NCBI GenBank assembly: GCA_032871835.1
Contig: CM065299.1
Location: forward strand, 1,487,501-1,551,500
Length of the DNA: 64,000 nucleotides
Direction of reading: 5' to 3'
Source: Dipteronia dyeriana
Lineage: Eukaryota > Streptophyta > Magnoliopsida > Sapindales > Sapindaceae
Position 1 is the stretch's first letter; each line of letters starts with the position of its first letter. Positions 11,890 to 23,785 of this stretch are shown piece by piece. A model generated the notes under the pieces. That model was not told the origin of the DNA and searched no databases. It worked only from the letters and a program-made list of their open reading frames with translations. A program made the position numbers and the translations under genes.

Positions 11890-13731
11890 TCATCCTTCCT
11901 TTACCCTTTTCGGGTCTGGTTCAACCGAGTTTACGTCGAAGTTATTCCTTGCTTCTACTGCTTCTCTGATTTCCTGAGTTCGTTCTCGATTGCTTCTCCT
12001 AGTAGAAGGTCCTCCAAAAATTGTATGTATTACTTGATTGGCTTCGGGGTTGGTTATTTGATTTTGACCAGGGTTGTGATCAACCTTGACTTTCTTGGTT
12101 TCTGGTCTCTCGTCTTTTTTTAAGATTACATCCCGCAGGTACCCTTCCCGAATAAGAGTCTCTATGTAATCCCTGAGCTGAAAACACTTTGAAGTTTCGT
12201 GCCCGATTTCTTTATGAAACCTGCAATACTTGGTTGTATCTCTCCGGGCGAACTGTGATTGTCGCCGCGGTTCTTGCACCATATTCTTTTCTTCCAAGAT
12301 GGCTAGAATTTCTTCTTGTTTCTTCCGAAGAGAGGTGTAATTGGTATATCTGCCTTGGTATTTCTCTGTGGACAATTCGGCGTTGAGCCTATTACCCCCA
12401 TCCTTGTTTTTCTCCTTGCTGTTCTCTTTCCATTTTTCCTTTTGATTATTCCCCTTGGATTCGGTATTCTTCTGTTCGGGCTTTCCTCCATGCATATAGC
12501 TTCCTCCTGTAGCTAACTCCTCTTCCTCGGCCAGAGCGTATCCTCCTGCCATATCCATCATGTCGGCATACCTAATCAGCCGCGCTCTTCTTAAATCGAA
12601 GGATAGTCGTCCATTCTACAAGTTATTTGTGAAGGCAACAATAATTGTTTCATCATTAGCGCTACCAATTTCTGATACTGCTTGGCCGAACAGGCCCAAG
12701 TATTTTTTTAACGACTCGTCATTCCCCTGTTTTATTTGAGAGAGGTAGGCCACCAACTTCTTTCTGTGATCGTTGCTCAGGAATTGCCTTGAAAAACTCC
12801 TGCTCAACTCGCTGAAATTTTCGATGCTTGCCGGGGGTAGTCTTCCGAACCATCTTGAGCCTGTGTCCCCCAGTGTTTACGGAAAGTTGAGACACAATAG
12901 GGGGTCATTATAGGCATATTGAGCCATGGCACTTTTATAGCGTCTAACGTGCTCCTTTGGATCTGTATCTTTTTTTAATTGCTCCACATGCGGCATCCTG
13001 AATCTTTCTGGGAAAGGGGTCCGTAAAATCTCCCTGGTGAATGGACTGTCGGAGTCATCGTCAGATAGATCGTTACAGCCGTAACGTCTGACTAGTGCCT
13101 CCATCTGTCGCCTGTTATTCTCTACTTCTCTAGTTAGGCTCTGGATTATGACATCTCTGTCCCCCACCGGGCTTCCTTGACGGTTGAACCGTTGGGTAAC
13201 TGTCATTCTTTCCTCAGATTCTTCACTCTGATGCCGGAACTCTCGTGTGACTCCATGATGACGTTTACGATGGTGTTGATCACTGTCTTCTGATGATGAC
13301 CGTTCTCTGCGCCGATCGTATTTACGATGTCTGGCTCGTATTGTTTGATTACGATCCAGCCTCTGGTGATTTTCCTCTTCTAGTGTTTTCTGTCCAGCTG
13401 GATTGATTGGGAAAGAGTTCCTTCTGGTTTCTGGCATAGTTATTCCTGGCCCTACCACCATCGAACGGAGCCTTACGGGAGGAGGATTGGGAGTACGTGC
13501 TCCTGCGGCCAATAGATCAATCCCTTCCCTTGCTGCGTCTGTCACCAATTGCTGCAGGGCCTCTTGGAAACGCAGCGTAAGATCTCTGCTGGTTGGAGGA
13601 ACTTGCTGGATCCCTGTCAGGCGCGCAGACTGGTTTTCCGTGTTTACTACATGATCTTGTGACGTATTGCCAATATGAAAATCGCCTGGTGATTTTTGGC
13701 CATTCCCTAAACTACTTCTGCTTCCTGCCAT
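11890..13731 (-). pseudogene. Tat element gag, nonsense-broken
   Basis: The frame starts at ATG 13731 (MAGSRSSLGNGQK), 47 bases after the LTR. The N-terminal part is low-complexity with many R, S and D. The capsid-like retrotransposon gag domain begins at about residue 240 (PFTREILRTPFPERFRMP) and continues past the stop at 12877 and the stop at 12616. A gag knuckle of the type YCRFHKEIGHETSKC followed by LRDYIETLIREGYL, typical of Tat gag proteins, sits near 12190. The same frame then runs into protease after a third stop at 11890. The gag is therefore intact in frame but unreadable as one product. Confidence 0.88.
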
Positions 13732-13758
13732 TGCTTTTTAACAAGTTCGGAGGTTCAA

Positions 13759-13777
13759 CCCCTTCTTCTAACGCCAG
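13759..13777 (-). promoter_or_regulatory. Primer binding site of the Tat element
   Basis: Immediately inside the 5' LTR, the minus strand reads CTGGCGTTAGAAGAAGGGG. It starts with the TGGCG seen in many Tat and Athila primer sites. The exact tRNA cannot be named by eye. Confidence 0.5.
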
Positions 13778-13778
13778 T

Positions 13779-14587
13779 TGTTGACGTCGATTTTTGGATT
13801 ATGCCAAAAAAGCCAACAAGTATTGGATTTTGGCTATTGAATTAAAGAGAAAGAGATACAGAGAGAGTAACAAAGACAAGTTTTACGTGGTAAAACTCCG
13901 ATGACCGGAGAAACATCCACGGGTGGTTGAAGGATCAACCAAGCCAAAATCCACTAAGAGAATAAGATGTTTACAAGCTCTCGATCTTTTTTTTTTTCTC
14001 TCTGTATTTTCTATAATTGCTGTATGCTGTATTGCCTATCCCTTTTGGAAGCAGATTATGGGTCTATTTATATGCTTATAGAAGCCTAATCTGCTTTGTA
14101 CAAGTAATACAAGATCTTTGTATTTAATTGTGATTCGGTTACTTGCTTGAGGTTGATTTGTCTTCTTTCTTGTTTCGGAGTCTCTTATGGAAATCGAGTG
14201 GGATTCTAGTAGTGTAGTTCAATTTGGACTTGTTTCCTTATAAGAATGTAGTCTTCGTAAAGAAATCAAGTTATTTTCTGATTGGGGACTCTTCTAACTT
14301 AATATTCCATTTTATTTGGGATTACTTCGTGATGGTCCCGAGTAGTGCAGTTTGAGCCCGAGTGGAAGCGTTGTTTCAACCAGTCCCGAGTGGAAGCGTT
14401 GTTTCAACCAGTCCCGAGTGTTGTTAACTGATCCCGAGTATGTTTCATTCAATATGTGCTTACTCGGACTTTCTTCTCTTTAATGATGCCTCATAGGATA
14501 TTTCCCGAATGCACATCTGGACGTCCACCTGACTATTTTTTCCTTCCTGTCAATGACGTGTATGTTTTGTAAAATTTACATACAACA
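13779..14587 (-). repeat. 5' LTR of the Tat element
   Basis: It pairs with 2564-3371 and has the same TGTTG...CAACA ends. It is followed by target duplication AATAA at 14588-14592. It carries the same doubled 29-bp unit at about 14356-14413. Confidence 0.93.
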
Positions 14588-14648
14588 AATAATAAGCGAA
14601 AGAAATTCATATAATTTCTCATATACATCCAGCTTCATTATCCTCAAC

Positions 14649-15017
14649 TAGAGCCGGTCCTGACTTTTCGGAGGTTACCGGGTAAAATCTAAAAAATGGA
14701 GTCCTTGTGAGAGACTGAGCATACACGGTGCACAACACATGACTAAAAAGAAATTTCAAAATTGAAAAAAAAATTTAAATCGATTCGCAAAGGAAAAAAA
14801 TTATTTAATTATCTAGATATTGGACTATTTGTTATTATTATTATTATTATTATTTTTAATATTTGGGCTTTTAAAAAAAAATATTTGAGACCATTTTTAT
14901 CTGAACCAAAATCAATCAATTTAAAACTAAACATAAAAAATTTAAACCCCATTTTAGGCCTTTTTTTCTTACATCCTAGACGGGTGCCCCTGTTGACCCC
15001 CTTCATGGCCGGCTCTG
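14649..15017. mobile_element. Non-autonomous hAT transposon (369 bp)
   Basis: The ends are TAGAGCCGG and CCGGCTCTG, so the terminal inverted repeat is (C/T)AGAGCCGG. A perfect 8-bp target duplication TCCTCAAC flanks it at 14641-14648 and 15018-15025. Eight-base duplications and CAG-type ends are the hAT hallmark. It has no coding capacity; the short ORFs over it are AT-rich noise, and a TTA repeat lies at about 14829-14853. Confidence 0.85.
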
Positions 15018-15242
15018 TCCTCAACCAGTGTATATATATATATATATATAAACATAATGCATTTTGATAGATTTAAGATTTAACACTATCAGTCAGCAGA
15101 CAAAAAATTGATATATGGCGTTGGATATTTGCATCGTAAAGAAATCAAATGAACAAGTCACCTTAGGACTCCCAGAGTCCCAGCTAGGGCTCCTTCCTAC
15201 CTCGATCCGAATACCTACTTGTATTTCAACTTAGGACTCTTA

Positions 15243-16006
15243 GGGTCCGTCCTGTAATCGTTTTTCAGTTGCTGTTTTTTGAAAATATAAATGAAATGAA
15301 AATGAAAATAGAATTTTGGTTTCATTTTCGATTTCTGAAAACGCGTGTGGTAGCAAATACTGAAAGTTGTATTTTGAAAATGAAAACGGAAAAAACGCGT
15401 TTGGTAGGTTAACAAAAAACTATTAAAAATTGAAATATCAATTTTAGTATTTTGTTTAATATTATTACAATTATAAACAAATTGATTAAATAATTAACCA
15501 ATATAATTTTTGTATTGTAATTTTTAAATTAAATAAAAGTAACACATCAAAAATTAATTCAAAAAAACATATAAAAAAAATGAATTAATCAAAACTAAAC
15601 TATTAAATTATAAATAAATAATTATAATATATATATATTATTATATAATAATAAAAATATAATTGTATATATTATATTAATATATATATACATATTATAA
15701 TAATATATTAAATATTATTACATATATTATAATTTTATATATTAAAAAATATTATATTTTTTATACATGAAATATTATTATATTTTTTATATTACATTTT
15801 TATATATAATAATACATAATATATGACATTATATCCTATGTAAATATATAATATTTGATATTATATACATATATATATAATAATATTATATATAATATTT
15901 TATTAATATTAATCATAATATTTACATAATTATAAAATATTATATATTATTATTATTTTACAATATTATATATTAATTTACTAATTATGTAAATATTAAA
16001 ATATAC

Positions 16007-16046
<40 letters not shown>

Positions 16047-16387
16047 ATTAGAATTATAATATATATATAAGAGGGGCACTTTGTTAATTTAAAAATCTTA
16101 TTTCGTCTTGCCCTAGTTATATCGAACGCATAACAGTATTATTAATAGTTTAATATTTTTTTTAATATATAAAAAAAATGAAAAACAAAATGAAAAACAA
16201 AAACGAAAAACGAAAAACAAGTATTTTATGTTTTTCAAATCTTTTACTTTTAACACTGGTTTTGTTTTTCGTTTCTTTTTTTTGTTTTTCGAAAATAAAA
16301 TGAAAAACGGTTAACGAACGCGTTTTCGAAATCATTTTTCAAAAATAAAAACGAAAACGGACTGAAAAACAGCTACAGAACGGGGCC
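15243..16387. mobile_element. Long inverted-repeat, AT-rich DNA element (Mutator-type or similar)
   Basis: The left end (GGGTCCGTCCTGTAATCG TTT...) and the reverse complement of the right end (GGCCCCGTTCTGTAGCTG TTT...) share an imperfect inverted repeat well over 80 bp, both running into TTTTCAGT-, TTTTGAAAA- and AAAACGCGT-containing tracts. The centre, about 15420-16070, is extremely AT-rich with many TATA words and an AT microsatellite near 16012-16043. There is no coding capacity. Long terminal repeats suggest a non-autonomous Mutator-like element, but I could not find a convincing 9-bp target duplication, so the class is tentative. Confidence 0.65.
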
Positions 16388-16672
16388 TTAGAGTTCCTCT
16401 CTCCATATTCTAACTTATATCTTAAGTAAAGAAGCTACTCCATCTATATTTCTCCTCTTTCAATTTCACGATTTTTTTTTTCCATTGTACAATCAATGTG
16501 CAACAGCGCCCAATGTCACTGGTGGGAGCCATTTCTATTTTCTTCAACAATGTTGTCTCCTATACAAATACACAGATTACAAAGACTTCATGTGTTAAAA
16601 ATGAAGTTATATTTTTTTCTATAACTTATTGTATATATACATGTTTGTTTCATTTTCAAGGGGGGTTTAAAT

Positions 16673-19600
16673 TCAGATCATTTTCTCAAACTTATCAAGC
16701 TTCTTCACTCTCTGCATCGACCGAAGAAACAGTGTGAAGAACACCCCTGCATTTCATGGAATCATGATCATCAATCATCACCATAGAAGAAATAATTGAT
16801 GAATATGAAGTTTGATTCTACTAATGGAGGAAAAATGGAAAATGATATATCTTTGTCATCAAATTATTTGGAGGAGAAGAAGAACAATAATCACCTGCAC
16901 CGATGAATGATCCGTTTGCAATAATTTGACTGCTTTGACTGCTAAACGTGACCCCGAGATTTAGCAAGCTACCTCCAAGTACTGAATACATGGTTGCCAT
17001 CTGCAGTATTGTTGCTTTTCGAGCTGCTCTTTCAGACTGGTACGTTTTTTCATCAGATTTTTTGACATTTTCACATTAAAACCATGTCAAACCAGATATG
17101 GCGAGAAAAGAGAACCAATGATGTATATTCTGTATGTACTAAATGATTACCTCAAGCACCCGAACTCGAAGTTTTAGATCTCCATCTTCAAGTTGTTTCA
17201 AGAACTCCTCAATACGTTGAACTCTGGATGGCATGGATATGGTAGAAGATCTGGCCTGAAAATAAACACATGGTTGGTTTTAATACGAGCAAAATTTTCG
17301 TTGTCTTTTCTTTATGGTCTAGAATTCTATATTTGACAGTAACCAAAATAAGCAGCATAGGCAAAGTGCCATACATCATCGGCATTTTTCCTTATCTCTT
17401 CCACTAGCTGTGTCCCAGTCCGCTGCTTTTGTCTAACATCTAATAGCTCCTGTTGGCAGTAAGAAAGTACAAGTATTAAACTACAGAAATGATTGCCGAA
17501 ACATCATGATTATATTAAGGGAGGAGTTAATCATAATTGCACGGGGAGGTGGATATAACCTGTGCATAAGGTGCGGCAACCTTTGTAAAGGAAAAATTTG
17601 GGTCGAGGATGTAGCCAATACCTATAAGAGAACGGCAATACTTAGAAAATAGAAATAAAATTAAAATAACGGAACTTATCACCTCTTCGGTTTTCAGAAA
17701 TATTGAATAAAGAATTGATTTGCAGTGAGCTACAATCGTTTATAGGATATGTGTGATGTGATGGAGAGAGAGAGCACCTTCGAGTGTTGAGAATGCCCTT
17801 AAAACAAAAGTGAAAGTGGACGGAAACCGAAATGGTTGATCCTGAGCTATAGCAAATAAATCCTACAAAAAACAGAATAAACAAACACAAAATATAAATT
17901 TATTGATACAATCACACAAGGTTTTTAAATGAGAAAGAATCTATTAAAGTGATTTTTACACTACTAAGAGTTTCATGTTATTTACTTGCCATTTGCAATG
18001 ACCGAGAGATCATATTTATTCAACTACTAGCGAAAGATTTTTCAGGGTCCAAGTTTCGATACCTCTCCGATTGCAGCTAAAGTCTGCTGCTGATCTGGTG
18101 TCTGGCTTAATAAATTGTCCAAGAAAAACTGTACCGATCTCCTCACCTAAGGATACGAAACAAAGAGTAACATATAAGACAGATTCGGATTCTACTGAGT
18201 GCTTTGAAGATTGATATTTGATAGAATGGCGTGATGGCCTACCGATGACATATCTCCCGTGGGCTGAAGTGCTCCAAGATCTACCAGGCTCTGGATAACC
18301 TGCATAAAGGCCGCTCAATCTGAGCCCGGGAAAGCATAGCGAGAAAAAGTGGATTCACTAAACTTTCCTAATGAATTCAATTGCATGTCTGTGAACTATG
18401 TTACTATTAAATTGACCTGATCCATAAAAAAACAATGATCTTAGTAAGTGACAGTACAATATTCTGATAAATTGTTCTATATTCATTTGCTTTTTACCCC
18501 AACCTCCCGCAAACGTAATAAGTACAGAAAAGTTCTTCTGTTGTATAGAGAAAATTAGAAGCAGAAACTGAGAGGAATTTTTCATATTGGTGAAGGATAC
18601 TGCAATTTCATATATTCTTACAATTTCATTCTAAGATCAAATTACAGTTAGAAAAGAAAACAGTGCAAAAGAAACAGTAAAAATAGATGGAAAGTTGACC
18701 TTTCTTGCATCTTTCTCATAAATTGCATAGAAAAGTTGAAGCAATCTCTCACGAGTAAACAATTTGATCTCCCCCATCATGCCGAAATCATAATAAATAA
18801 TTGATTCATCAACATCAACAGCAAGATTTCCAGGATGAGGATCGGCATGAAAGAAACCAGTTCTGAGTATCTGCATCATCACAGGCAAATATAATAAATG
18901 AGGTATTCAAGGGACCGTACTTTCTTCAGGCACTCACTTAGTAGCCATAAAATTCCGAGTGAGGAATAAGAAGTTAAACAAATAAATCAATAAAGGGTTT
19001 AACCTTAATTACCTGAATCAAGTAAGCTTCAATTGCATGTGATGCAATTCGAGAACGGCTAAAACCTCGTAAATCTAGTGCATCCAATTGATTGATTTTA
19101 ATGCCTGGCACAACATTAACAAACAAGTATAAAATCTACATTATTCCCAGTTTCCCACTGAAACATGGATTCTGCATCTTCAAATTGTCAATTCTTGATA
19201 TCAAATAGAACCAAAATAAATGGATTGGTTTAGAATAAAACCTGGTACATACTCCAAGGTCAACACCTTTGTGGCCGTATAATCCCAAAACACCAGCTAC
19301 AAAAGGACAAAAGTTAAATTAAGAATCTGTGACGGGGTCTAAACTTCAAAGACTAGTCTTTGATCATTAACAATATCAAAGTGATAATTTAATAATCAAA
19401 ACTGATGAGAATAAGAAAAACGTTGAAAGAAATAGAAAATGCATCAGTTCAGTTGCAGTCTTGAAGCAAGAAACGTACAGGTACTCGGACCCACTTTGTA
19501 TTTCGGAAATCTCGGCGGAATTTATCAGCATTTTTGCCTTCATTTATGTAATCAATCTCTTGATACAAAATCCTGAAGTCAACGAAACAGGTAGCAATAG

Positions 19601-20147
19601 CAAGTATAAGTTCAAAGCATCAAAATTGCTGGAGGAAAAATAAGAAAAGAAGAAGAAGCATGTTATGTAAATATTAATCCATAAACAATTAAACATGTTA
19701 TATAAATGTAAAGAAATTGTCCAACCAAAACATATGTTAAAACGTAAAACTACGATGCATCGATACACATGTCATTGTTCATATCCTTAGGATCATCATA
19801 CTGTTCCATAATCAATCATCTGGAAGAAAAGAAAAGAAAGATAACATTACCCACAAGTGCTAATTACTTACGTGGAGCATTCTTCATATATACCAATCCA
19901 ATCTCTCATAGGACCACCAAATGTTTCACTTTTCTGAAAATATTCTGCAATTAGCTTCAAATTTCCTGTATAGAAGAAGCAAGAGTTGAGGGAATTAAAC
20001 AACTAAACCTCTTAAAGCCAATCAGCAAACTGAAAGGTCTACAGAGCAAATACCAGAAGCATAAAACCTTGCTGAATTATAATATCAGCATACAGAAAGC
20101 AACCAGTCAGAAAAAAATATATTCACATGACTGCATATGTGTGTGTG

Positions 20148-20179
<32 letters not shown>

Positions 20180-21999
20180 AATATATATATATATGTATAT
20201 ATGGACATAATGCATACACACATTAGGCATATTTATGGTGAATGATCTAAATTTAAAAACTATTAGAGTGTCAACCATATTAGCGACTTGCTTATATAGG
20301 CATACATACATGGAAACAAAAAAGTTTTATTCCATCGTTCAATCACGTAAAAGATAAGTTTTTGGTAACCCGCTTAGTAACTCGTGTTTTCCTTGGTTAC
20401 TTCGTAAAATCATAAAACCAAGGGATGCCCAAATGTAGAAGCAAATGCAAAGGAATTCGCCATATGAATTCCTGTACTTGGAACTTTTGTTAAGAAAAAA
20501 TAGGTGATCGGGATGTAACTCTACCAAACATCACAGCGAGAAGTAATGAAACCACGTAATAGGGAAAAAATTGAGCATTACTTACGTAAGTCGATTTCAA
20601 AAAGCTTCTTGAGACCAGGCCTTTGAACTTTCACAACTACTTTCTCTCCATTATGCAGGATAGCCCGATGTACCTGTAGACAGGATTCTTTAAGATTCAA
20701 ATCAGCAAATGTGAATTGGCTTGGGTAAGAAATGAATAGAATGTGAATTTTTTTAAAGCTCTTTGCTGTTGAATTGAAGTAAATAAACCAGTAAACTTTA
20801 CAAATTTTGATGAAAATCTATAGGAAATTAACAAGAATCAAACACCTGACCAAGACTAGCTGCAGCAATTGGCTGTTCCTCAAATGTTTTAAACAATTTC
20901 TCAATGGGAGCTCCCAATTCGCTCTCAATGAAGCGTTTTGCTTTCTCTGGTGAGAAGGCAGGAACCCTATCCTGAATAATATTAAATGAGAATCATATAA
21001 ATTTATTAGGAAAAACAGAACTAAAATATTATTTTGGAATAGAAGAACTTGAAATTACATTAGAAATAGAAGTTTCGCACTTAATAGCCAAAACATGAGA
21101 GAATAATCTACTATTAAAAAGTTTTAAGACAGAGATCAAGAAGTACCTGTAACTTGGCAAGCTCATCCACAAACTCACGTGGAAAAAGATCCGATCTTGT
21201 GGAAGATAACTGCCCGAGTTTGATGAAAGTTGGGCCAAGCTGCAGCACACACTTCCTTAGCCACGAGGCAGTTTTTCGCCTTCTGTTTTTCTGAAAGGAA
21301 CAGAGTTCATAAACACCAAGAAACCACAAAACAACGATAACTTCGCAAGTATGATATAAGCAGTAATATCTAATGACTATAATTATCATTCATAAGGCAG
21401 CATCAACCGTAATGGATGTCAAAACTCACCTGCTTATCTTCCGTGAATCCCCCTACATATGCCCATTTGGCATTTTCCAACATCACACGAAGCCGAAAAG
21501 AAATCACAAATGACCAAACATCCGCAGACCTTTGCCAGGAACTATAATTCTCATTAGCCCAACTGAAATTCTCATCTGAAGGCAGAACCTTGAGCTCCTC
21601 AATAGGCGGAAGTTCTTTCGAGTCTCTACCATTCGGTGACCTAACCAAGGCTGAACTAGCATTCTTCTTAACTAGAGTTGCTCCATTAACATTCTGCTTC
21701 GTGCCATTCACCGTCTTTACTTTTCCGTTGGATAGGGGTTTTCTTTTCATTACCTCAGTAGCTGGTACCATTTTAACAACAGGCCGTCCATTGACACCTA
21801 GTTTTGGAGGCAAATCAGTTTGTCTCATGTCAACTTGAAGCCGGAGTGATTGATTGGTGGTGGTGGTAGTACTACTACATGTTTGTCCCTGAAACTCCGA
21901 TACGGAGCTTGAGAAACTGAGGTTTTCCATTATTCTTCCATGATGCATCAAATCATTATTGAGGCAATAGCAGCTTTGAGAAGCCAGTATTGCTGCCAT
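16673..21999 (-). CDS. ABC1K7: ABC1/aarF-domain atypical kinase, plastid-type (gene A, 705 aa)
   Basis: Seventeen coding exons (ends at 21430-21999, 21147-21290, 20846-20971, 20586-20673, 19872-19965, 19479-19572, 19242-19296, 19013-19104, 18700-18870, 18243-18299, 18063-18146, 17778-17862, 17560-17621, 17375-17449, 17151-17255, 16895-17036, 16673-16746) join in frame to 2118 bases. All introns are GT-AG. The N-terminus is a plausible plastid transit peptide. The kinase core shows [24 protein letters not shown], the lysine in [21 protein letters not shown] (residues 429-436) and DFG (449-451). The C-terminus has hydrophobic segments and ends [19 protein letters not shown] and overall layout place it in the Arabidopsis SIA1 (ABC1K7)/OSA1 (ABC1K8) group, whose members act in chloroplasts in oxidative-stress and iron homeostasis. 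Assignment to ABC1K7 rather than a sister is from recall. Confidence 0.9.
20139..20207. repeat. TA/TG microsatellite in intron 4 of gene A
   Basis: GTGTGTGT followed by interrupted TATATA runs lies inside the 620-bp intron between exons 4 and 5 of the kinase gene. It is likely polymorphic. Confidence 0.8.
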
Positions 22000-22019
22000 T
22001 CAAGCAACAATGCAAACAC

Positions 22020-22347
22020 CTATTGCATTGACAAATAAAAGAACCCAAATTTGGTTTCAAATTCAAGCAAATCAAAGCATTCAAAATCAAAACACAACAT
22101 GTTTCAAGAATCTAACTTAAACATACTATTATTGGAATTCATATAAAAAGATGAACACTTTATCAGATTAAAGACAGAAACTTGGAGTCAGATGCCAATC
22201 GAAACGAAAAACACAAAATCCATATAACATCTCCAAACTAAACAAACCCAAAAAAGAAAAAAAAAATCCCATCAACACTAAGAAACATAAGTAAATATAA
22301 CATGAACTATGTTGTCTGAAATTAAAGAGAACGATGAAGATACTCAC
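22020..22347 (-). other. 5' UTR intron of ABC1-kinase gene A
   Basis: On the minus strand a donor (CACTT|GTGAGTATC) at 22347 and an acceptor (GCAATAG|GTGTTTGC) at 22020 frame a 328-bp intron between the 5' UTR and the start codon at 21999. Gene B has the same arrangement with the same donor sequence at 62791 and an AATAG acceptor at 62680, which supports the call. The short 5' UTR exon lies above 22348. Confidence 0.7.
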
Positions 22348-22436
22348 AAGTGAAGCAAGCAATAGTCTTTGAAATGAATCTGGAAGCTTGACCCGAATCT
22401 TGAAGTGGGGATTTGTTGGGTTTTAAGACAAAGAAA

Positions 22437-23785
22437 TACAAATTTGTCTAAAAAAATCGAATTTGTTTTTTTTTTTTATGTGACAACGAAGAACGTGGCC
22501 AACAAATCATTGCGTGTCACGTTTTACAATTTCATTTCTTTAAGGCATTGTTCACTATTATTGTTCAATTGGATTTTAGTGTTTTATTTATTTATTTATT
22601 TATTATTTATAATTGTTAACGAACAAAAACAGAAAATTGATTTTTGATTTTTGTAGGATCTTTCAAATTTCAACTTTTAACTACCACCACCAATCATTGC
22701 GTGTGGTGGTTTTTTTTATTTTTGTTTTTGTTTTTGTTGTTTCAAGAAAAATAATATTATTTTGTTTTTCTTTTGGGGTTTGGGTGGGGTTACTGTGACA
22801 GGCAGAGAGGTGGGTCAATGGAGGAAGACTGTTGGTGGTGGTTGCTGAGACTTGAGAGTTTATTGGTGAGTTGGGGGAGTCCGTTTTCTTGGGGGTGATG
22901 TGTTCTTGCTTCAATCGAACATTGGGTGCTTACGTGGCCAATCTTGGTTGGAATATACTGGGCCGGGTTTACGAAATATTAGATTGGAGTTTCTCCATCT
23001 CGGGTCGAGTATTTAATAATATCTGAAAAAATATTTTAAAAAAGAAAATGATAAGTTAAGGAGGAAATGAAGGAGGGGTAGTTTTGGGGTATAACAGAAA
23101 TTCATTAACTTTTAATTATTTTTAGGAGAGAAACCGTTCAAATGAGAAACTAAATGGGGTGAAACAAAAAGACACTGTACCTTCTATTTCTCTTTGTTTC
23201 CCTTTTTTATCTTTTTATTTTCTTTTTATTTAACATACTAAACAAGAGATAAGAAATCAAATAATATTTTCAAACCAAAACATTATGTAAGATCCGTCGA
23301 CGGAACTCCATCGTTGAGGTGATGGATCTTTGACGTTAGAGATCCGTCTAGATTTACATAGTTGAAAGCAATTTGATTCCAATTTACAATTAGTTTGAAA
23401 AATATATCATTAGACTAACCTTATATCGTTTATAAATTTAATAAAAATTTATATCAAAGCATACTTTTAAATAAATACGTTAGTTCAAAAAAAAAAAATA
23501 TAAGAATTTGAACATGAATGTAGATGTTTTTGATTTTTTTTTCTAGATTTGTTTTGTATTAACTTTTGGATCGGATATTTTGGATTTGATTTCTTATTGG
23601 ATTCGTATTATGATTCGGTTCGGATTTGAGAACCTGCATGGTGATCATAAAGCTGTCTCCACAATGTTTAACAAGCTTAGTGAACATGTAATTCCACTAC
23701 AAAGAGAGAGTCTCATGTGTTGAACAACTTGAAAAATTTCCTTACATATAACATCAACAAATTCAAATTCATTGTAAAGAAATCA
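22437..23785. other. Upstream region of gene A, no gene seen
   Basis: It holds the presumed promoter of gene A (minus strand) with pyrimidine and purine tracts. A palindrome-like GATCCGTC...GACGGATC-type stretch lies at about 23290-23352. Bases 23520-23640 carry a degenerate repeat with the phrase GGATTCGTATTATGATTCGG that recurs near 58500 and 58900. No ORF of note is seen. Confidence 0.4.

Larger units (their letters stand above)
2564..14587 (-). mobile_element. Complete Ty3/gypsy retrotransposon, Tat lineage (inactivated)
   Basis: The element is bounded by 808- and 809-bp LTRs that begin TGTTG and end CAACA, and is flanked by a perfect 5-bp target duplication AATAA (2559-2563 and 14588-14592). 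Read on the minus strand the order is 5' LTR (13779-14587), primer site, gag, protease, reverse transcriptase, RNase H, integrase, tandem repeat, 3' region, polypurine tract, 3' LTR (2564-3371). A large extra gene lies on the opposite strand between integrase and 3' LTR. Such antisense extra ORFs and repeats in the 3' region are known from Tat-lineage elements (Retand, Ogre and Grande types). The two LTRs differ by a few percent over the first 150 bases compared, so the insertion is not very young. gag-pol and the antisense gene both contain only nonsense mutations. Confidence 0.93.

Noticed and set aside
14762..15067. 101-codon ORF
   Set aside because: It falls across the hAT element and is composed of K, I and F runs from AT-rich sequence.
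15215..15415. 66-codon minus ORF
   Set aside because: It lies in the inverted-repeat end of a DNA element; low-complexity.
15231..16396. TTAGGACTC/TTAGAGTTC as a 9-bp target duplication for the long inverted-repeat element
   Set aside because: Only 6 of 9 bases match and the ends do not abut the inverted repeat cleanly.
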